Assembly (NCBI RefSeq): GCF_003434305.1 | Contig: NZ_QKKX01000011.1 | Coordinates: 186,001 to 250,000 of the forward strand | DNA from: Micromonospora sp. MW-13 | Lineage (GTDB): Bacteria > Actinomycetota > Actinomycetes > Mycobacteriales > Micromonosporaceae | Direction: 5' to 3' | DNA: 64,000 nucleotides | Part shown: piece by piece, positions 45,595-54,900 of the stretch | Numbering within the stretch: position 1 is the first letter of the stretch | How the letters are laid out: each line of letters starts with the position of its first letter | Notes under the pieces: model-generated | Databases searched by the model: none | What the model was told of the DNA's origin: nothing | The model's input: the letters and a program-made list of their open reading frames with translations, nothing else | Program-made: the position numbers and the translations under genes

Positions 45595-46014
45595 GTGGTG
45601 GTAGCTGGCTTCTCAGGGATTCACCACATCGCGCTCAACGTGTGCGACCTCGACGCCTCGGTGCGCTGGTACGGCGATGTCCTGGGCTTCTCGCTGCTGT
45701 TTCCCTGGGACACCGACAGCTTTGACCGGCGGCTCATGCGTCACCCGAGCGGGGTCGTCATCGGGTTGACGACGCACAAGCACGCGGATGCGGGCACGGG
45801 GTTCAACGAACGCCGCACGGGGCTCGACCACCTGGCGTTCGCCGTGCCGACCCGGGCCGAGTTGGAGACGTGGGCCTCCCGGCTGACCGATGCCGGCGTC
45901 GCGCACTCCGGGATCACGGTCACCCCGGCGACGGGCTTCACGCTGATCGCGTTCCGTGACCCGGACAACATCCAGCTCGAGATGTACCTCGCGGAGGATG
46001 CCCCGGATCGCTGA
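45595..46014 (+). CDS. VOC superfamily protein (glyoxalase/dioxygenase fold)
   Basis: The 139-aa product starts at GTG 45595 with GAAAGG upstream. It begins IHHIALNVCDLDASVRWYGDVLGF and has paired beta-alpha-beta-beta-beta modules with likely metal ligands: His in HHIAL, His in LDHLAFAV and Glu in IQLEMYL. The family includes glyoxalase I, bleomycin-binding proteins and extradiol dioxygenases. The three conserved ligands suggest a metal enzyme. The substrate is unknown and no operon partner is evident. Confidence 0.85.
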   Translation: MVVAGFSGIHHIALNVCDLDASVRWYGDVLGFSLLFPWDTDSFDRRLMRHPSGVVIGLTTHKHADAGTGFNERRTGLDHLAFAVPTRAELETWASRLTDAGVAHSGITVTPATGFTLIAFRDPDNIQLEMYLAEDAPDR

Positions 46015-46354
46015 CCGGGCACGCCTGGTCGCGTCGTGGGCGGACAGCCCGGCGACCGGGGCCACTCGTTCGACCTGGCCGGCCACCGGTCGTCCAGGTC
46101 GCCGAGCTGTTCCGCGCCCGGTCGGCCGACCCGCGCGGCGTGCTGTCGGCCGCCCAGTTCCATCCGGAGAAGTCGGCCAACAGCGGCGGAGTCCGTCCGA
46201 CCTCGACGGACGGTTGAACCCGGCCTCCGGCCGGCCCGACGCCCACACCCATGCCTCGCGGCCGTGGCCCGATCGCCGGCCGTGACCCGGTCGGGCGTCC
46301 CGCCAGCAACGTCCCACGGAGCAGCCGCACACACCCCGGGTACACACGCGGGGT
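46015..46354. other. Gap with a possible gene relic before the PadR operon
   Basis: About 340 bp. From 46086 to a TGA at 46215-46217, a rightward frame has strong third-position GC and reads VVQVAELFRARSADPRGVLSAAQFHPEKSANSG. QFHPEKS is the catalytic His-Glu block of class I glutamine amidotransferases such as HisH. The rest of that domain is missing, so at most this is a relic. The right end is AT-richer and leads into the PadR promoter. Confidence 0.4.
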
Positions 46355-46369
46355 ATACACCCGGTGTAT
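46355..46369. promoter_or_regulatory. PadR operator: perfect palindrome ATACACC-C-GGTGTAT
   Basis: Seven-bp arms are perfectly complementary about a central C, ending 9 nt upstream of the padR ATG. ATAC/GTAT-type dyads are typical PadR-family operators. A related half-site (GGGTACACAC) lies just upstream. Binding here would block initiation, giving autorepression of the padR-ABC operon. Confidence 0.65.
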
Positions 46370-46378
46370 GGTCCCGGC

Positions 46379-46903
46379 ATGAGTGTTCCCCTGACCCTTC
46401 TCGGCTTGCTCGAACGCGAGCCCAGCCACGGCTACGACCTCAAGCGCGACTACGACAACTTCTTCAGCCGGGGCAAGCCGCTGCCGTTCGGCCAGGTCTA
46501 CTCGACCCTCGGCCGCCTCGCCCGCGACGGCAAGATCGTGATGACCGAGGTCGAGCCGGGCGTAGGCCCCGAGCGCAAGCGCTACGTCATCACCGAACGG
46601 GGCGCGACCGACGTCGAGTCGTGGCTGACCGAGCCGGTCAGGGCCGAGCCCAACCTGCAGACGGTGCTGTTCACCAAGGTCGTGCTGGCGCTCATGCTCG
46701 GCCGCCCCGCCGAGGAGTACCTCGACATCCAGCGCACCGCGCACCTGCGGCGGATGCAGGAGCTCACCGAGATCAAACGCAGCGGCAACCTGGTCGACGT
46801 CATGCTGGCCGACCATGGCCTGTTCCATCTGGAAGCCGACCTGCACTGGATCGACACGACGGTCGCCCGGCTGGACGCCCTCGGAAAGGTGGTGCGGGGG
46901 TGA
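46379..46903 (+). CDS. PadR family transcriptional regulator
   Basis: The 174-aa product starts at ATG 46379; an in-frame GTG at 46364 lies inside the operator and is less likely. The N-terminal winged helix (TLLGLLEREPSHGYDLKRDYDNFF, FGQVYSTLGRLARDGKIVM) is PadR. A C-terminal helical Vir_act_alpha_C-type dimerisation part follows. Its stop overlaps the ABC ATPase GTG. PadR regulators often sense toxic compounds and de-repress an adjacent exporter, which fits this operon. Confidence 0.9.
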   Translation: MSVPLTLLGLLEREPSHGYDLKRDYDNFFSRGKPLPFGQVYSTLGRLARDGKIVMTEVEPGVGPERKRYVITERGATDVESWLTEPVRAEPNLQTVLFTKVVLALMLGRPAEEYLDIQRTAHLRRMQELTEIKRSGNLVDVMLADHGLFHLEADLHWIDTTVARLDALGKVVRG

Positions 46904-47571
46904 AGGCGATCGAGGCACGAGACGTCGTCCTGTCCTTCGGCGAGACCCCGGCACTGCGGGGCGCCAGCGTCTCGGTGGCCCCGGGCGAGATCGTCGCCAT
47001 CATGGGGCCGAGCGGCTCCGGGAAGTCCACCCTGCTGCACTGCCTGGCCGGGATCCTGGTGCCGAACGCCGGCGAGATCCACTTCGACGGCCGCCGGATC
47101 GACACCCTGGACGAGAACCAGCGCAGCGCCCTGCGCCGGGACTGCTTCGGGTTCGTGTTCCAGTTCGGACAGCTCGTGCCGGAGCTGACCGCGGAGGAGA
47201 ACGTCGCGCTGCCGCTGCTGCTCGGCGGTGTCAAGAGGACGGCGGCGCTCAAGCAGGCGCGGCCCTGGTTCGAGCGGCTCGGCCTCGCCGGGCTGGAGCG
47301 GCGCCGGTCCGGTGAGCTGTCCGGCGGGCAGGCGCAACGCGTCGCCCTGGCCCGCGGCCTGGTCGCCCGGCCCGGGGCGCTGTTCGCCGACGAGCCGACC
47401 GGGGCGCTCGACTCGCTGACCGGCGAACAGGTCATGGACCTCTTGGTCGTCTCGGCCCGCGAGCAAGGAACGACCGTCGTCCTCGTCACCCACGACGCCC
47501 GCGTGGCCGCGTACGCCGACCGCCAGGTCATCGTGCGCGACGGCAAGGTGAACGCGCTGGTGCGGTCATGA
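46900..47571 (+). CDS. ABC transporter ATP-binding protein (MacB/LolD type)
   Basis: The 223-aa product starts at GTG 46900, overlapping padR by 4 nt. It has Walker A GPSGSGKS (33-40), Q-loop VFQFGQLVPELT, signature LSGGQAQRVALARGL, Walker B GALFADEPTGALD and an H-loop VLVTHDARVA. The ENVALPLLLGG insert is typical of the MacB/LolD class that powers FtsX-fold permeases. It is translationally coupled on both sides. Confidence 0.92.
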   Translation: MKAIEARDVVLSFGETPALRGASVSVAPGEIVAIMGPSGSGKSTLLHCLAGILVPNAGEIHFDGRRIDTLDENQRSALRRDCFGFVFQFGQLVPELTAEENVALPLLLGGVKRTAALKQARPWFERLGLAGLERRRSGELSGGQAQRVALARGLVARPGALFADEPTGALDSLTGEQVMDLLVVSAREQGTTVVLVTHDARVAAYADRQVIVRDGKVNALVRS

Positions 47572-49766
47572 TCCGGTTCGGTCTGCGGCTGTCCCTGTCC
47601 GGGGGCCGGGAGGCCGCCACCCGGCTCGTCGTCATCGCCACCGCGGTGGCGCTCGGCGTCGGCATGCTCCTGACGACACTCGCCGGAATGAACGCGGTCG
47701 GCACGCAGAACCAGCGGTACGCCTGGCTCAATACCTCCGTCGCCGGGGCCTCCTCCGACGCGTCCGTCGACCCGATGTGGTGGCTGATCCGGGAGGACTA
47801 CTACCACGGCCAGTCCATCGGCCGGGTCGAGGTCGCGGCGCTCGGCCCGCACTCGCCCGTCCCGCCGGGCATCCCGCAGTTGCCCGGGCCGGGCGAGTAC
47901 TACGTCTCACCCGCCCTCGGCGAGCTACTGCGGACCACCCCGGCCGCGGAACTCAGCGACCGCCTCCCCGGCCGCGAGATCGGCGTCATCGGCCGGGCGG
48001 GGCTGCCCTCCCCCGAGTCCCTGCTTGTCGTCATCGGGCGAACCCCGGCCGAGCTGGAGCAACTGGGAGCCCAGCAGGTCACGGAGATCATGACCACCTC
48101 CCCGAGCGACTGCAGCAACGGCTGCTACGTCGGGCTCAACGCGGCTGCCATGACGCTCGTCCTTTCCGTCGTGGCGGCCTCGCTGCTCTTCCCGGTGCTC
48201 ATCTTCATCGGCACCGCGACCCGCCTCGCCGCCACCCGCCGGGAGCAGCGCTTCGCCGCGATGCGGCTGATCGGTGCGACGCCGCGGCAGATCTCGGTGA
48301 TCTCGGCGGTCGAGGCGGCGCTCGCCGCCGCCGCCGGGACCGCTGCCGGGTTTGCCCTGTTCTTCGCGTTCCGGCCCGGGCTCGCCGCCATCCCGTTCAC
48401 CGGCGAGCCGTTCTACGCCGCCGACCTGTCGCTCGGTGTCGTCGACGTGCTGCTGGTCGCGTTCGGCATCCCGGCCGGTGCGGTGCTGGCCTCCTGGCTG
48501 GCGCTGCGCAGGGTACAGATCTCACCGCTCGGCGTGAGCCGGCGCGTGACGCCTCGCCCGCCGCGCGCGTGGCGGCTGATCCCGCTGATCGCCGGGCTCG
48601 CCGAGCTGACCTACTTCATCGGCCGGCGGCCCGACAGCACCAATGGCCAGCTCACCGCGTATCTCTCCGGATTCGTGCTGATCCTGATCGGGCTGCTGCT
48701 GGCGGGGCCGTGGCTGACCATGGTCGGTGCGCGGGTGCTGGCCGACCGGGGGAGCCGGCCCGCCACGCTCATCGCCGGCCGGCGGCTGGCCGACAACCCG
48801 CAGGCGGGGTTCCGGTCCGTCAGCGGGCTGATCGTGGCGTTGTTCGTGACCAGCGTGGCGACCGGGGCGATCACCACGTTCGTCGCCAACCACGGCGAAC
48901 CGCGCGCCGATTCCGTGGCCGCGACGTCGCTGTCGAAGGTCTTCTGGCCGCAGGACGGACCGGCCCCGGCCGTCGAGCAGATCCCGGCCGGGCTGTCGGC
49001 GATCCCTGGGGTGCGTAGCGTGACCCTCGTGCACCTCAACCCCGACCGGGACGGGTGGCATGGCGTGATCACCTGCGCCGAACTCGCCCGCCTGGCGGTG
49101 TTCGGCAGTTGCCCCACCGGCGCGCAGGTCGCGGCCGTGCCGGCTGATCTCATCGGCAGGCGCGCGTTCGGCCTGACCGGCGACGAGTACGTCTGGGACG
49201 CCGCCAGCGCCGCGCCGACCGAGGTGGACCGGCAGCCGATCCTGTCGGTGGTCGTCGACACGACCAGCCCTTCCGCGTTCGAACAGGCCCGCACGATGCT
49301 GATCGACGCGCTTCCGCTGGGACGTTTCCCGGCCAGCGTCGGCGAGTGGGAGGCCGACTCCGCGCGGCAGCTTACGCAGTTCCAGCAGTTGGCCAACGTG
49401 GTCATGCTGGCCAGCCTGCCGATCGCGGGTTGCAGCCTGGCGGTGAGCGTGGCCGGCGGACTCACCGATCGGAAACGGCCGTTCGGCATGCTGCGGCTCA
49501 CCGGGGTGCAGCTACGCACACTGCGCCGAGTGGTTGCCCTGGAGACCGTCGTACCGCTGCTCGTCGTCGCGGCGGTGGCGACCGGGATGGGGTTCCTGGC
49601 CGCGCATCTTTTCCTGCGGGCGCAACTGGGCTACACGTTGCTGCCGCCGCGCCCGTCGTTCTACCTCATGGTCGCCGGCGGGCTGACGGTGTCGCTGGGC
49701 ATCATCGCCTCGACGCTGCCGCTGCTGCGCCGGATCACCGGTCCGGAGGCGGCCCGGAACGAGTGA
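47568..49766 (+). CDS. FtsX-family ABC transporter permease
   Basis: The 732-aa product starts at ATG 47568, overlapping the ATPase stop (ATGA). Two FtsX-like cores are visible. The first has LNAAAMTLVLSVVAASLLFPVLIFIGTA then RLAATRREQRFAAMRLIGATPRQI. The second lies near the C-terminus (LAVSVAGGLTDRKRPFGMLRLTGVQLRTLRRV). About ten transmembrane helices and large extracytoplasmic loops are present. Such permeases extrude peptides, lipids or antibiotics by a mechanotransmission mechanism rather than classic channel transport. Substrate is unknown; antimicrobial-peptide defence is plausible given the PadR control. Confidence 0.9.
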   Translation: MIRFGLRLSLSGGREAATRLVVIATAVALGVGMLLTTLAGMNAVGTQNQRYAWLNTSVAGASSDASVDPMWWLIREDYYHGQSIGRVEVAALGPHSPVPPGIPQLPGPGEYYVSPALGELLRTTPAAELSDRLPGREIGVIGRAGLPSPESLLVVIGRTPAELEQLGAQQVTEIMTTSPSDCSNGCYVGLNAAAMTLVLSVVAASLLFPVLIFIGTATRLAATRREQRFAAMRLIGATPRQISVISAVEAALAAAAGTAAGFALFFAFRPGLAAIPFTGEPFYAADLSLGVVDVLLVAFGIPAGAVLASWLALRRVQISPLGVSRRVTPRPPRAWRLIPLIAGLAELTYFIGRRPDSTNGQLTAYLSGFVLILIGLLLAGPWLTMVGARVLADRGSRPATLIAGRRLADNPQAGFRSVSGLIVALFVTSVATGAITTFVANHGEPRADSVAATSLSKVFWPQDGPAPAVEQIPAGLSAIPGVRSVTLVHLNPDRDGWHGVITCAELARLAVFGSCPTGAQVAAVPADLIGRRAFGLTGDEYVWDAASAAPTEVDRQPILSVVVDTTSPSAFEQARTMLIDALPLGRFPASVGEWEADSARQLTQFQQLANVVMLASLPIAGCSLAVSVAGGLTDRKRPFGMLRLTGVQLRTLRRVVALETVVPLLVVAAVATGMGFLAAHLFLRAQLGYTLLPPRPSFYLMVAGGLTVSLGIIASTLPLLRRITGPEAARNE

Positions 49767-49776
49767 GCCCCGGCGC

Positions 49777-49833
49777 CGGCAGACCTGCGCGCGGCCCTGG
49801 CCCAGATACACCAGCCGTCCCGCAGGTCTGCCG
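49777..49833 (+). terminator. 13-bp inverted repeat after the PadR-ABC operon
   Basis: CGGCAGACCTGCG (49777-49789) pairs perfectly with CGCAGGTCTGCCG (49821-49833) across a 31-nt loop, starting 10 nt after the permease stop. It is a probable transcription terminator. Confidence 0.5.
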
Positions 49834-49937
49834 TGCCGTGGCTTGCCTTCGCCCGATCCGCGGCTCGAAGCAGGGCCTTCCGCATCGGCGCCGATCGGCC
49901 GGAGCGGCGTAGGCCCGTCAGCGGGACCGAGCCCGGG

Positions 49938-50384
49938 TCAGCAGCCCTGTCGTCCGCTGCTGATCAGGTACCGGGAGCCCTGCCAGTCGATGTAGCCGAC
50001 CGCGGCGACGCAGTGGTTCGCGGTGTTGGTGACACCTCGCGGTCCCGCGTAGTAGGCGTAGTTGCCGAGGTCCTCGCTGGAACTGGCCGCCACGGTGCAC
50101 GGCTGCCCCTCGCCGGACTGTTCCGTGCATCGGTACGCGCGTACGTAGGTCGGCGCGGCAACGCCGTACGCGGCCCCCTTGTGGTAGAAGCACGCGCTGT
50201 TCGTGCCGCCGTTGGAGGTGTTGTAGAAGATCGTCAACTCGCCTGGGCCGTAGGTCTCGCTGTAGCTGACGGTCCCGGAGCACGAGACGGCGGCCTGCGA
50301 GGGTGACGACGTGGTGACGACGAATACGCCGCTCATGGTCACCATGGCCAGTAGGAGTGCGAAAACCCTGCGGACGTGACGCAA
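49938..50384 (-). CDS. Secreted six-cysteine hypothetical protein
   Basis: A TTG start at 50384 has AAGGGAT 7 nt upstream; the frame extends to an ATG at 50438 without a good site. The 148-aa product has a Sec signal peptide (RRVFALLLAMVTMSGVFVV) with cleavage likely after SSPSQA. The mature ~113 residues contain exactly six Cys, in VSCSG, NSACFYH, YRCTEQ, QPCTV, NHCVA and the terminal RQGC. That suggests three disulfides. Aromatic and Gly/Ser-rich strands (SETYGPGELTIFYNTSNGG) suggest a small beta-fold. I do not recognise a family. It may be an extracellular inhibitor, lectin-like or spore-surface protein. Confidence 0.75.
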   Translation of the reverse strand: MRHVRRVFALLLAMVTMSGVFVVTTSSPSQAAVSCSGTVSYSETYGPGELTIFYNTSNGGTNSACFYHKGAAYGVAAPTYVRAYRCTEQSGEGQPCTVAASSSEDLGNYAYYAGPRGVTNTANHCVAAVGYIDWQGSRYLISSGRQGC

Positions 50385-50653
50385 GACCTGATCCCTTCGT
50401 TGCGCTTGCCGGCTGAGGCGAAGCTCGCGGACGGACAAGGCGATGTCGAGCCTGCCTGTGGAGGATCAGCGACGCTGACCGGAGACCCACTCCGGCCAGG
50501 CTGGTGAATGATCGGATTCAAACGATCACGCTGACACTGACCGATCGAACATCACCTATGGTGCGAAGTCTGCCAAAAGTCGGCTCTCGGGTCGATACCG
50601 GGCAACTGTCGAATCAACGACAGTCACTGCCTACGCCACCGCCGACCCACCGG

Positions 50654-51946
50654 TCACTGCGGGCCCGGCCAGCCGGTGAGCTGCCCATCCCGGCCCGCGA
50701 ACGCGTCCCGGACCCGGCGAGCCCAGAGGAAGGCCATCGGCAGGTAGTCGAACTCGTACGCCGGCCCCATCCGCTCGGCCAGGTCGGCGAACTTGACCAG
50801 CTCGAACAGGGCGGCGACCGGCCGGGCCACCCGCCACGCCTCCAGCAGCACGCCCGGGGGCGCGAACCGCCGCCAGCCCTCCAGATAGGCCGCGACGTGC
50901 CTGCGGGCGTCGGCCTCGCCAACGGCGTGCAGCCAGCCGCCGAGGTCGAGCAGCGGGTGGGACACGGCGGCGAAGCTCCAGTCGAACAGCAGCGGGCCGG
51001 CCGGCCGGCTGGCCGCGTTGTGCTGGTGGAAGTCCCCGTGCACCAGGCTCAGCGGCAGGTCGACGTCGTCCAGTTCGGCGCACCGGTCCTGCAACCACAT
51101 CCCGACGCGGGTGAGCTGGCCCCGGTCCGGCGCCCCGGACGGCTGCCACAGCTCCGCGCGCCGCAGCAGCGCCGGCACCCGGCCGGCCAGGTCGTCGAGC
51201 GTGACCGTCGGACAGCCCAGCTCGCGCAGCGGCCCGGTCCGATCGACCGTGCCGACCTGGATGCGGGCCAGCATCCGCAGGGCACCGGCGGCGTCGCGCA
51301 CCGGCGGCTGGGCGCCGAAGTCCGCGCTGAGCCACCAGCCGTGGTCGGGCGAGTGGGCCAGCACCTCGGGGACGGCGTCGGGCCAGGACCGGGCCAGGTG
51401 GCCGACGAGCTGCGGCTCGTGCGCCAGGTGCGGCAGTCCCGCCTTGAGGAACACCCGGCCGGCGGAGGTCGGGGCACAGAGCACGCACGACGTCGTCCAG
51501 TGCCGGATCTGGGCGACCGGCCCCGTCCGCCGTTCCCCCCGCTGCGCCAGGACGGCGTCGATCCAGTCGACCGCGCCGGCGTACCAGCCCGGCCGGAACC
51601 ACGGCGGTCGCGTCCCGGGCGCGGGCCGGTCGAGCCAATCCCGCACGGTGCCGGCGCCGAACGCGCGGGCGTCGAACCAGGCGTACCCGCCGGTCGGCTC
51701 CCCGCCCAGCGGCTCGGCCACGAACACCGTCGCGTCGAGCGGGTCGAGCAGGGCCACCGCGACCCCGGTGGCGGCGGCCACCGCCGCCGGGAGCTGGCTG
51801 CTCGGCGGCGGCCAGGAGGAGGCCAGCCGCAGCCGGGGCAGGGCGGGACCGGCGCCGGCGCGCCGGCCGAGGATCCGCGCCCGGTCTGCCGAGGCGACGA
51901 TCACCTCCACCTCGACCGGCCCGGCCGCCGCGTCGGTGGCGGTCAC
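50654..51946 (-). CDS. APH-like phosphotransferase encoded at the end of the NRPS operon
   Basis: The 430-aa product starts at GTG 51946, overlapping the NRPS-MFS stop by 4 nt. Residues about 170-430 form an aminoglycoside-phosphotransferase-like kinase: ATP-binding Lys in RVFLKAG, catalytic [11 protein letters not shown] (HGDxxxxN) and metal-binding LLFDWSFA. The N-terminal ~165 residues are a separate, less recognisable domain common in this actinobacterial family. It would phosphorylate a hydroxyl. Coupling to the NRPS suggests it modifies the product, or a threonine-type hydroxyl, or provides resistance by phosphorylation. Confidence 0.85.
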   Translation of the reverse strand: MTATDAAAGPVEVEVIVASADRARILGRRAGAGPALPRLRLASSWPPPSSQLPAAVAAATGVAVALLDPLDATVFVAEPLGGEPTGGYAWFDARAFGAGTVRDWLDRPAPGTRPPWFRPGWYAGAVDWIDAVLAQRGERRTGPVAQIRHWTTSCVLCAPTSAGRVFLKAGLPHLAHEPQLVGHLARSWPDAVPEVLAHSPDHGWWLSADFGAQPPVRDAAGALRMLARIQVGTVDRTGPLRELGCPTVTLDDLAGRVPALLRRAELWQPSGAPDRGQLTRVGMWLQDRCAELDDVDLPLSLVHGDFHQHNAASRPAGPLLFDWSFAAVSHPLLDLGGWLHAVGEADARRHVAAYLEGWRRFAPPGVLLEAWRVARPVAALFELVKFADLAERMGPAYEFDYLPMAFLWARRVRDAFAGRDGQLTGWPGPQ

Positions 51947-54900
51947 GGTCGTTCCCCGGCACTGCCGCTCGACGCCCTCGGCCGGGACGGGAGCACCGGC
52001 CCGGCCGGCGCGGGGCTGCGCCGGTCGTGCAGCGACTGCACGCCGACGAGGTCGTCGGGGATGGCGTCGGGCGCCTCGGTGTCGAACCGGGCGATCGCGT
52101 CGATCCGGGACGCCACCAGGACGAGCACGACGATGGCGAGCCCGGCCAGCACGTAGACCAGCGCAATGCCCCGTCCCTCGCCCACCCCGACCACGGCACC
52201 GGCGGTCGAGGCGAGCGCCCCGCCGGGCATCAGCCTCGGCCCGAAGAACGCCGTCGCGGCCGGGGCCAGCACGGCGAAGCCGAGCGGCAGCGTCGACCAG
52301 GAGATCATCTGGTTGAGGGCGGCGGCCCGGCCGTGGTACCGCTGCGGGATCTTCACCTGCACGATCGCCCGGTAGATGCCGGTGGTCAGGGTCAGCCCGG
52401 CGGCGATCCCGCAGGCGCCGGCCGCCACCAGCAGCAGGTCCGGGCGCAGGCCGACCAGGATGCAGGACAGCGCCATGACGAGCATGGACAGCAGCACGCC
52501 CCGCATCGGCCGGCGGGCGGGCCCGCCCCAGACGGCCACCACCAGGCCGGCCACGGTGGCGCCGAGCCCGGAGACGAACGACACCCGGGCCACGTCGCCC
52601 AGCGTGCCGAAGGACAACACCAGCGGGCTGGTCAGGATCAGCGGCGGGGCCAGGAAGACGTTCAGCACCAGGAAGAAGATCAGCATCGCGCGCAGGTGCC
52701 GGTGGCCCCAGGAGAACCGGAAGCCGTTGGCGATCTCGGCGAGCAGCGGCTCGCGCCGGTGCCAGCCCAGCATCGCCGGCCAGCGGATCAGCGCGGTGAC
52801 CGCGATGGCGAAGGTGTAGCTGACGATGTCGAGCACCAGGATGCCGTCCAGGCCGATGGTGGCCAGCATCCCGGCCGCGAGCAGCGGTACGAACAGGGTG
52901 CCGAAGCCGTTGACCATCTCGACCACGCCGATGGCGTGCCGCAGGAACCGCTTCGGCACGAGTTGCGGCACGGACGCGACGTAGGCCAGGCGCTGGAACG
53001 CGGTCGCCACCGACAGCCCGACCATCAGGCTGTAGAGGTGCCAGGTCTGGAGCGTGTCGGTCCACAGCAGGACGCCGAGCGCGAGCTGGAGGGCCCAGGC
53101 CGCGATGTCGCCGCCGAGCAGCACCGCGCGGCGGTGGGACCGGTCCACGACCGCGCCGGCCAGCGGCGCGACCACCAGGCCCGGCACCAGGCCCAGCGTG
53201 ACGAAGAGGGCGAGCTGGGCGACCGACCCGGTGTTGAGGTAGATCCAGATCGGGATGGCCCAGGCGGTGAACGCCGAGCCGATCAGGGAGACCAACTGGC
53301 CACTGGCCACGCCGAGGAACCGGCGCATGCTCGGCTCGGCCGGCCGGCGCCGGGCCGCGGCCGGCGCGGGGGCCCGGCCCGCCGGGTCGGCGGGGTCCGC
53401 GGGGGCGACGCGGTCGGCGCGGTGCACGCCGTGCAGCCACCAGTCGCTGTCCGGGCCCCGGCGGGCCAGGGTCAGCGCCGCGCCGTCGTCCTCGGCGAGG
53501 GCCGGGTGGGTGGCGGTGACGATCTCGGCCAGCTCGGCGGCCCGGTACCGGTTGAAGTAGTGGCCGCCCTCGTCGAGGAGCACCAGCGCGCACGTGTCGG
53601 ACAGGAAGTCCCACTCGCGGAAGCGCTCCTCGTAGTAGTCGGTCGCCGGGTCCTGCTCGCCGGCGACCGAGATCACCGGAGCGTTGATCTTGGTGATGCG
53701 CCGGTCCAGCAGCCCGCTGTAGTAGTCCTCCGCGCTGCGCGTGTCGTGCCGCATGTTGCGGATGATCCGGTTGACCTCGTCGAGGCCGAGTTCCTCGATG
53801 TCGACGCCCCGGCCGACGAGCCGGTTGATGAAGGTGCGGTTGCTGCGCAGCGCCTCCATCTCGGCCAGCCGGGACATCCGTTCCAGGAGTCCCCGGGGGC
53901 GGGCGAACGGGAAGATGCCGCCGACGTACACGGCGTCGATCACCCGGCCGGCGGCCTCCAGCCGGCGGGCCACCTCGACCACGAGCGCGCTGCCGATGCC
54001 GCAGTGCCCGTAGAGGACCAGCGGCCCCGTCACGTCGCGGAGGATCTCGGCGACGCAGCCGTCGACCAGGTCGGCGAACTCGGTCGTGTCCTGCGACCCG
54101 CCGGCCTCCTGCCCGTGGATGGCCACCGAGTACAGCCGGTGGCCGGCCGGCATCGCCTCGGACAGCGCCTGGTAGACCGCCGCGCTGCCGCCGCCGTACG
54201 GGACGCAGACCAGCGACGACACCAGGTCACCGGCCGGTATCGGCCGGGTCAGCTCGTGCAGCAGCCGGGCCGGCGCGGCCTCGCCGGCCGGCTCGTCGAG
54301 CAGCCGGGCGAGTTCGCGGACCGTCCGGCAGCGGAACAGGTCCATCAGGGAGATCGCGCCGCTGCCGCCGTCGGCCTCGACGCCGCGCCGGATCCGGGTG
54401 ACGGCCTGGGTGGCCAGCAGCGAGTGCCCGCCGATCAGGAAGAAGTCGTCGTCGATGCCGACCCGCTCGACGGTCAGCAGCTCGGCCCAGATCCCGGCGA
54501 TCAGCCGCTCGTGCGGGGTGCGCGGCTCGGCGAACTCGTGCTCCGCCTGCCAACCCGCGTCCGGGTCCGGCAGCGCGCGGTGGTCCAGCTTACCGTTCGG
54601 GGTGAGCGGCAACGCGTCGAGCAGCACGAACGCCGCCGGCACCATGTAGTCGGCGAGGCTGTGCCCGATGTGGTCACGCAGCCCGGCGGCGGTCGGCCGG
54701 TCGCCGTCGGCGGCCGGCACGACGTAGGCGACCAGCCGCCGGTCGCCGCCGCCGTCCTCGTCGACCAGCACCGCCGCCGTGCCCACGGCCGGGTGGCTGC
54801 GCAGGGCCGCCTCGATCTCGCCGAGTTCGATCCGGTACCCGCGGATCTTGACCTGCCGGTCGACCCGGCCCAGGTACTCCAGCGTCCCGTCGGCCAGCCA

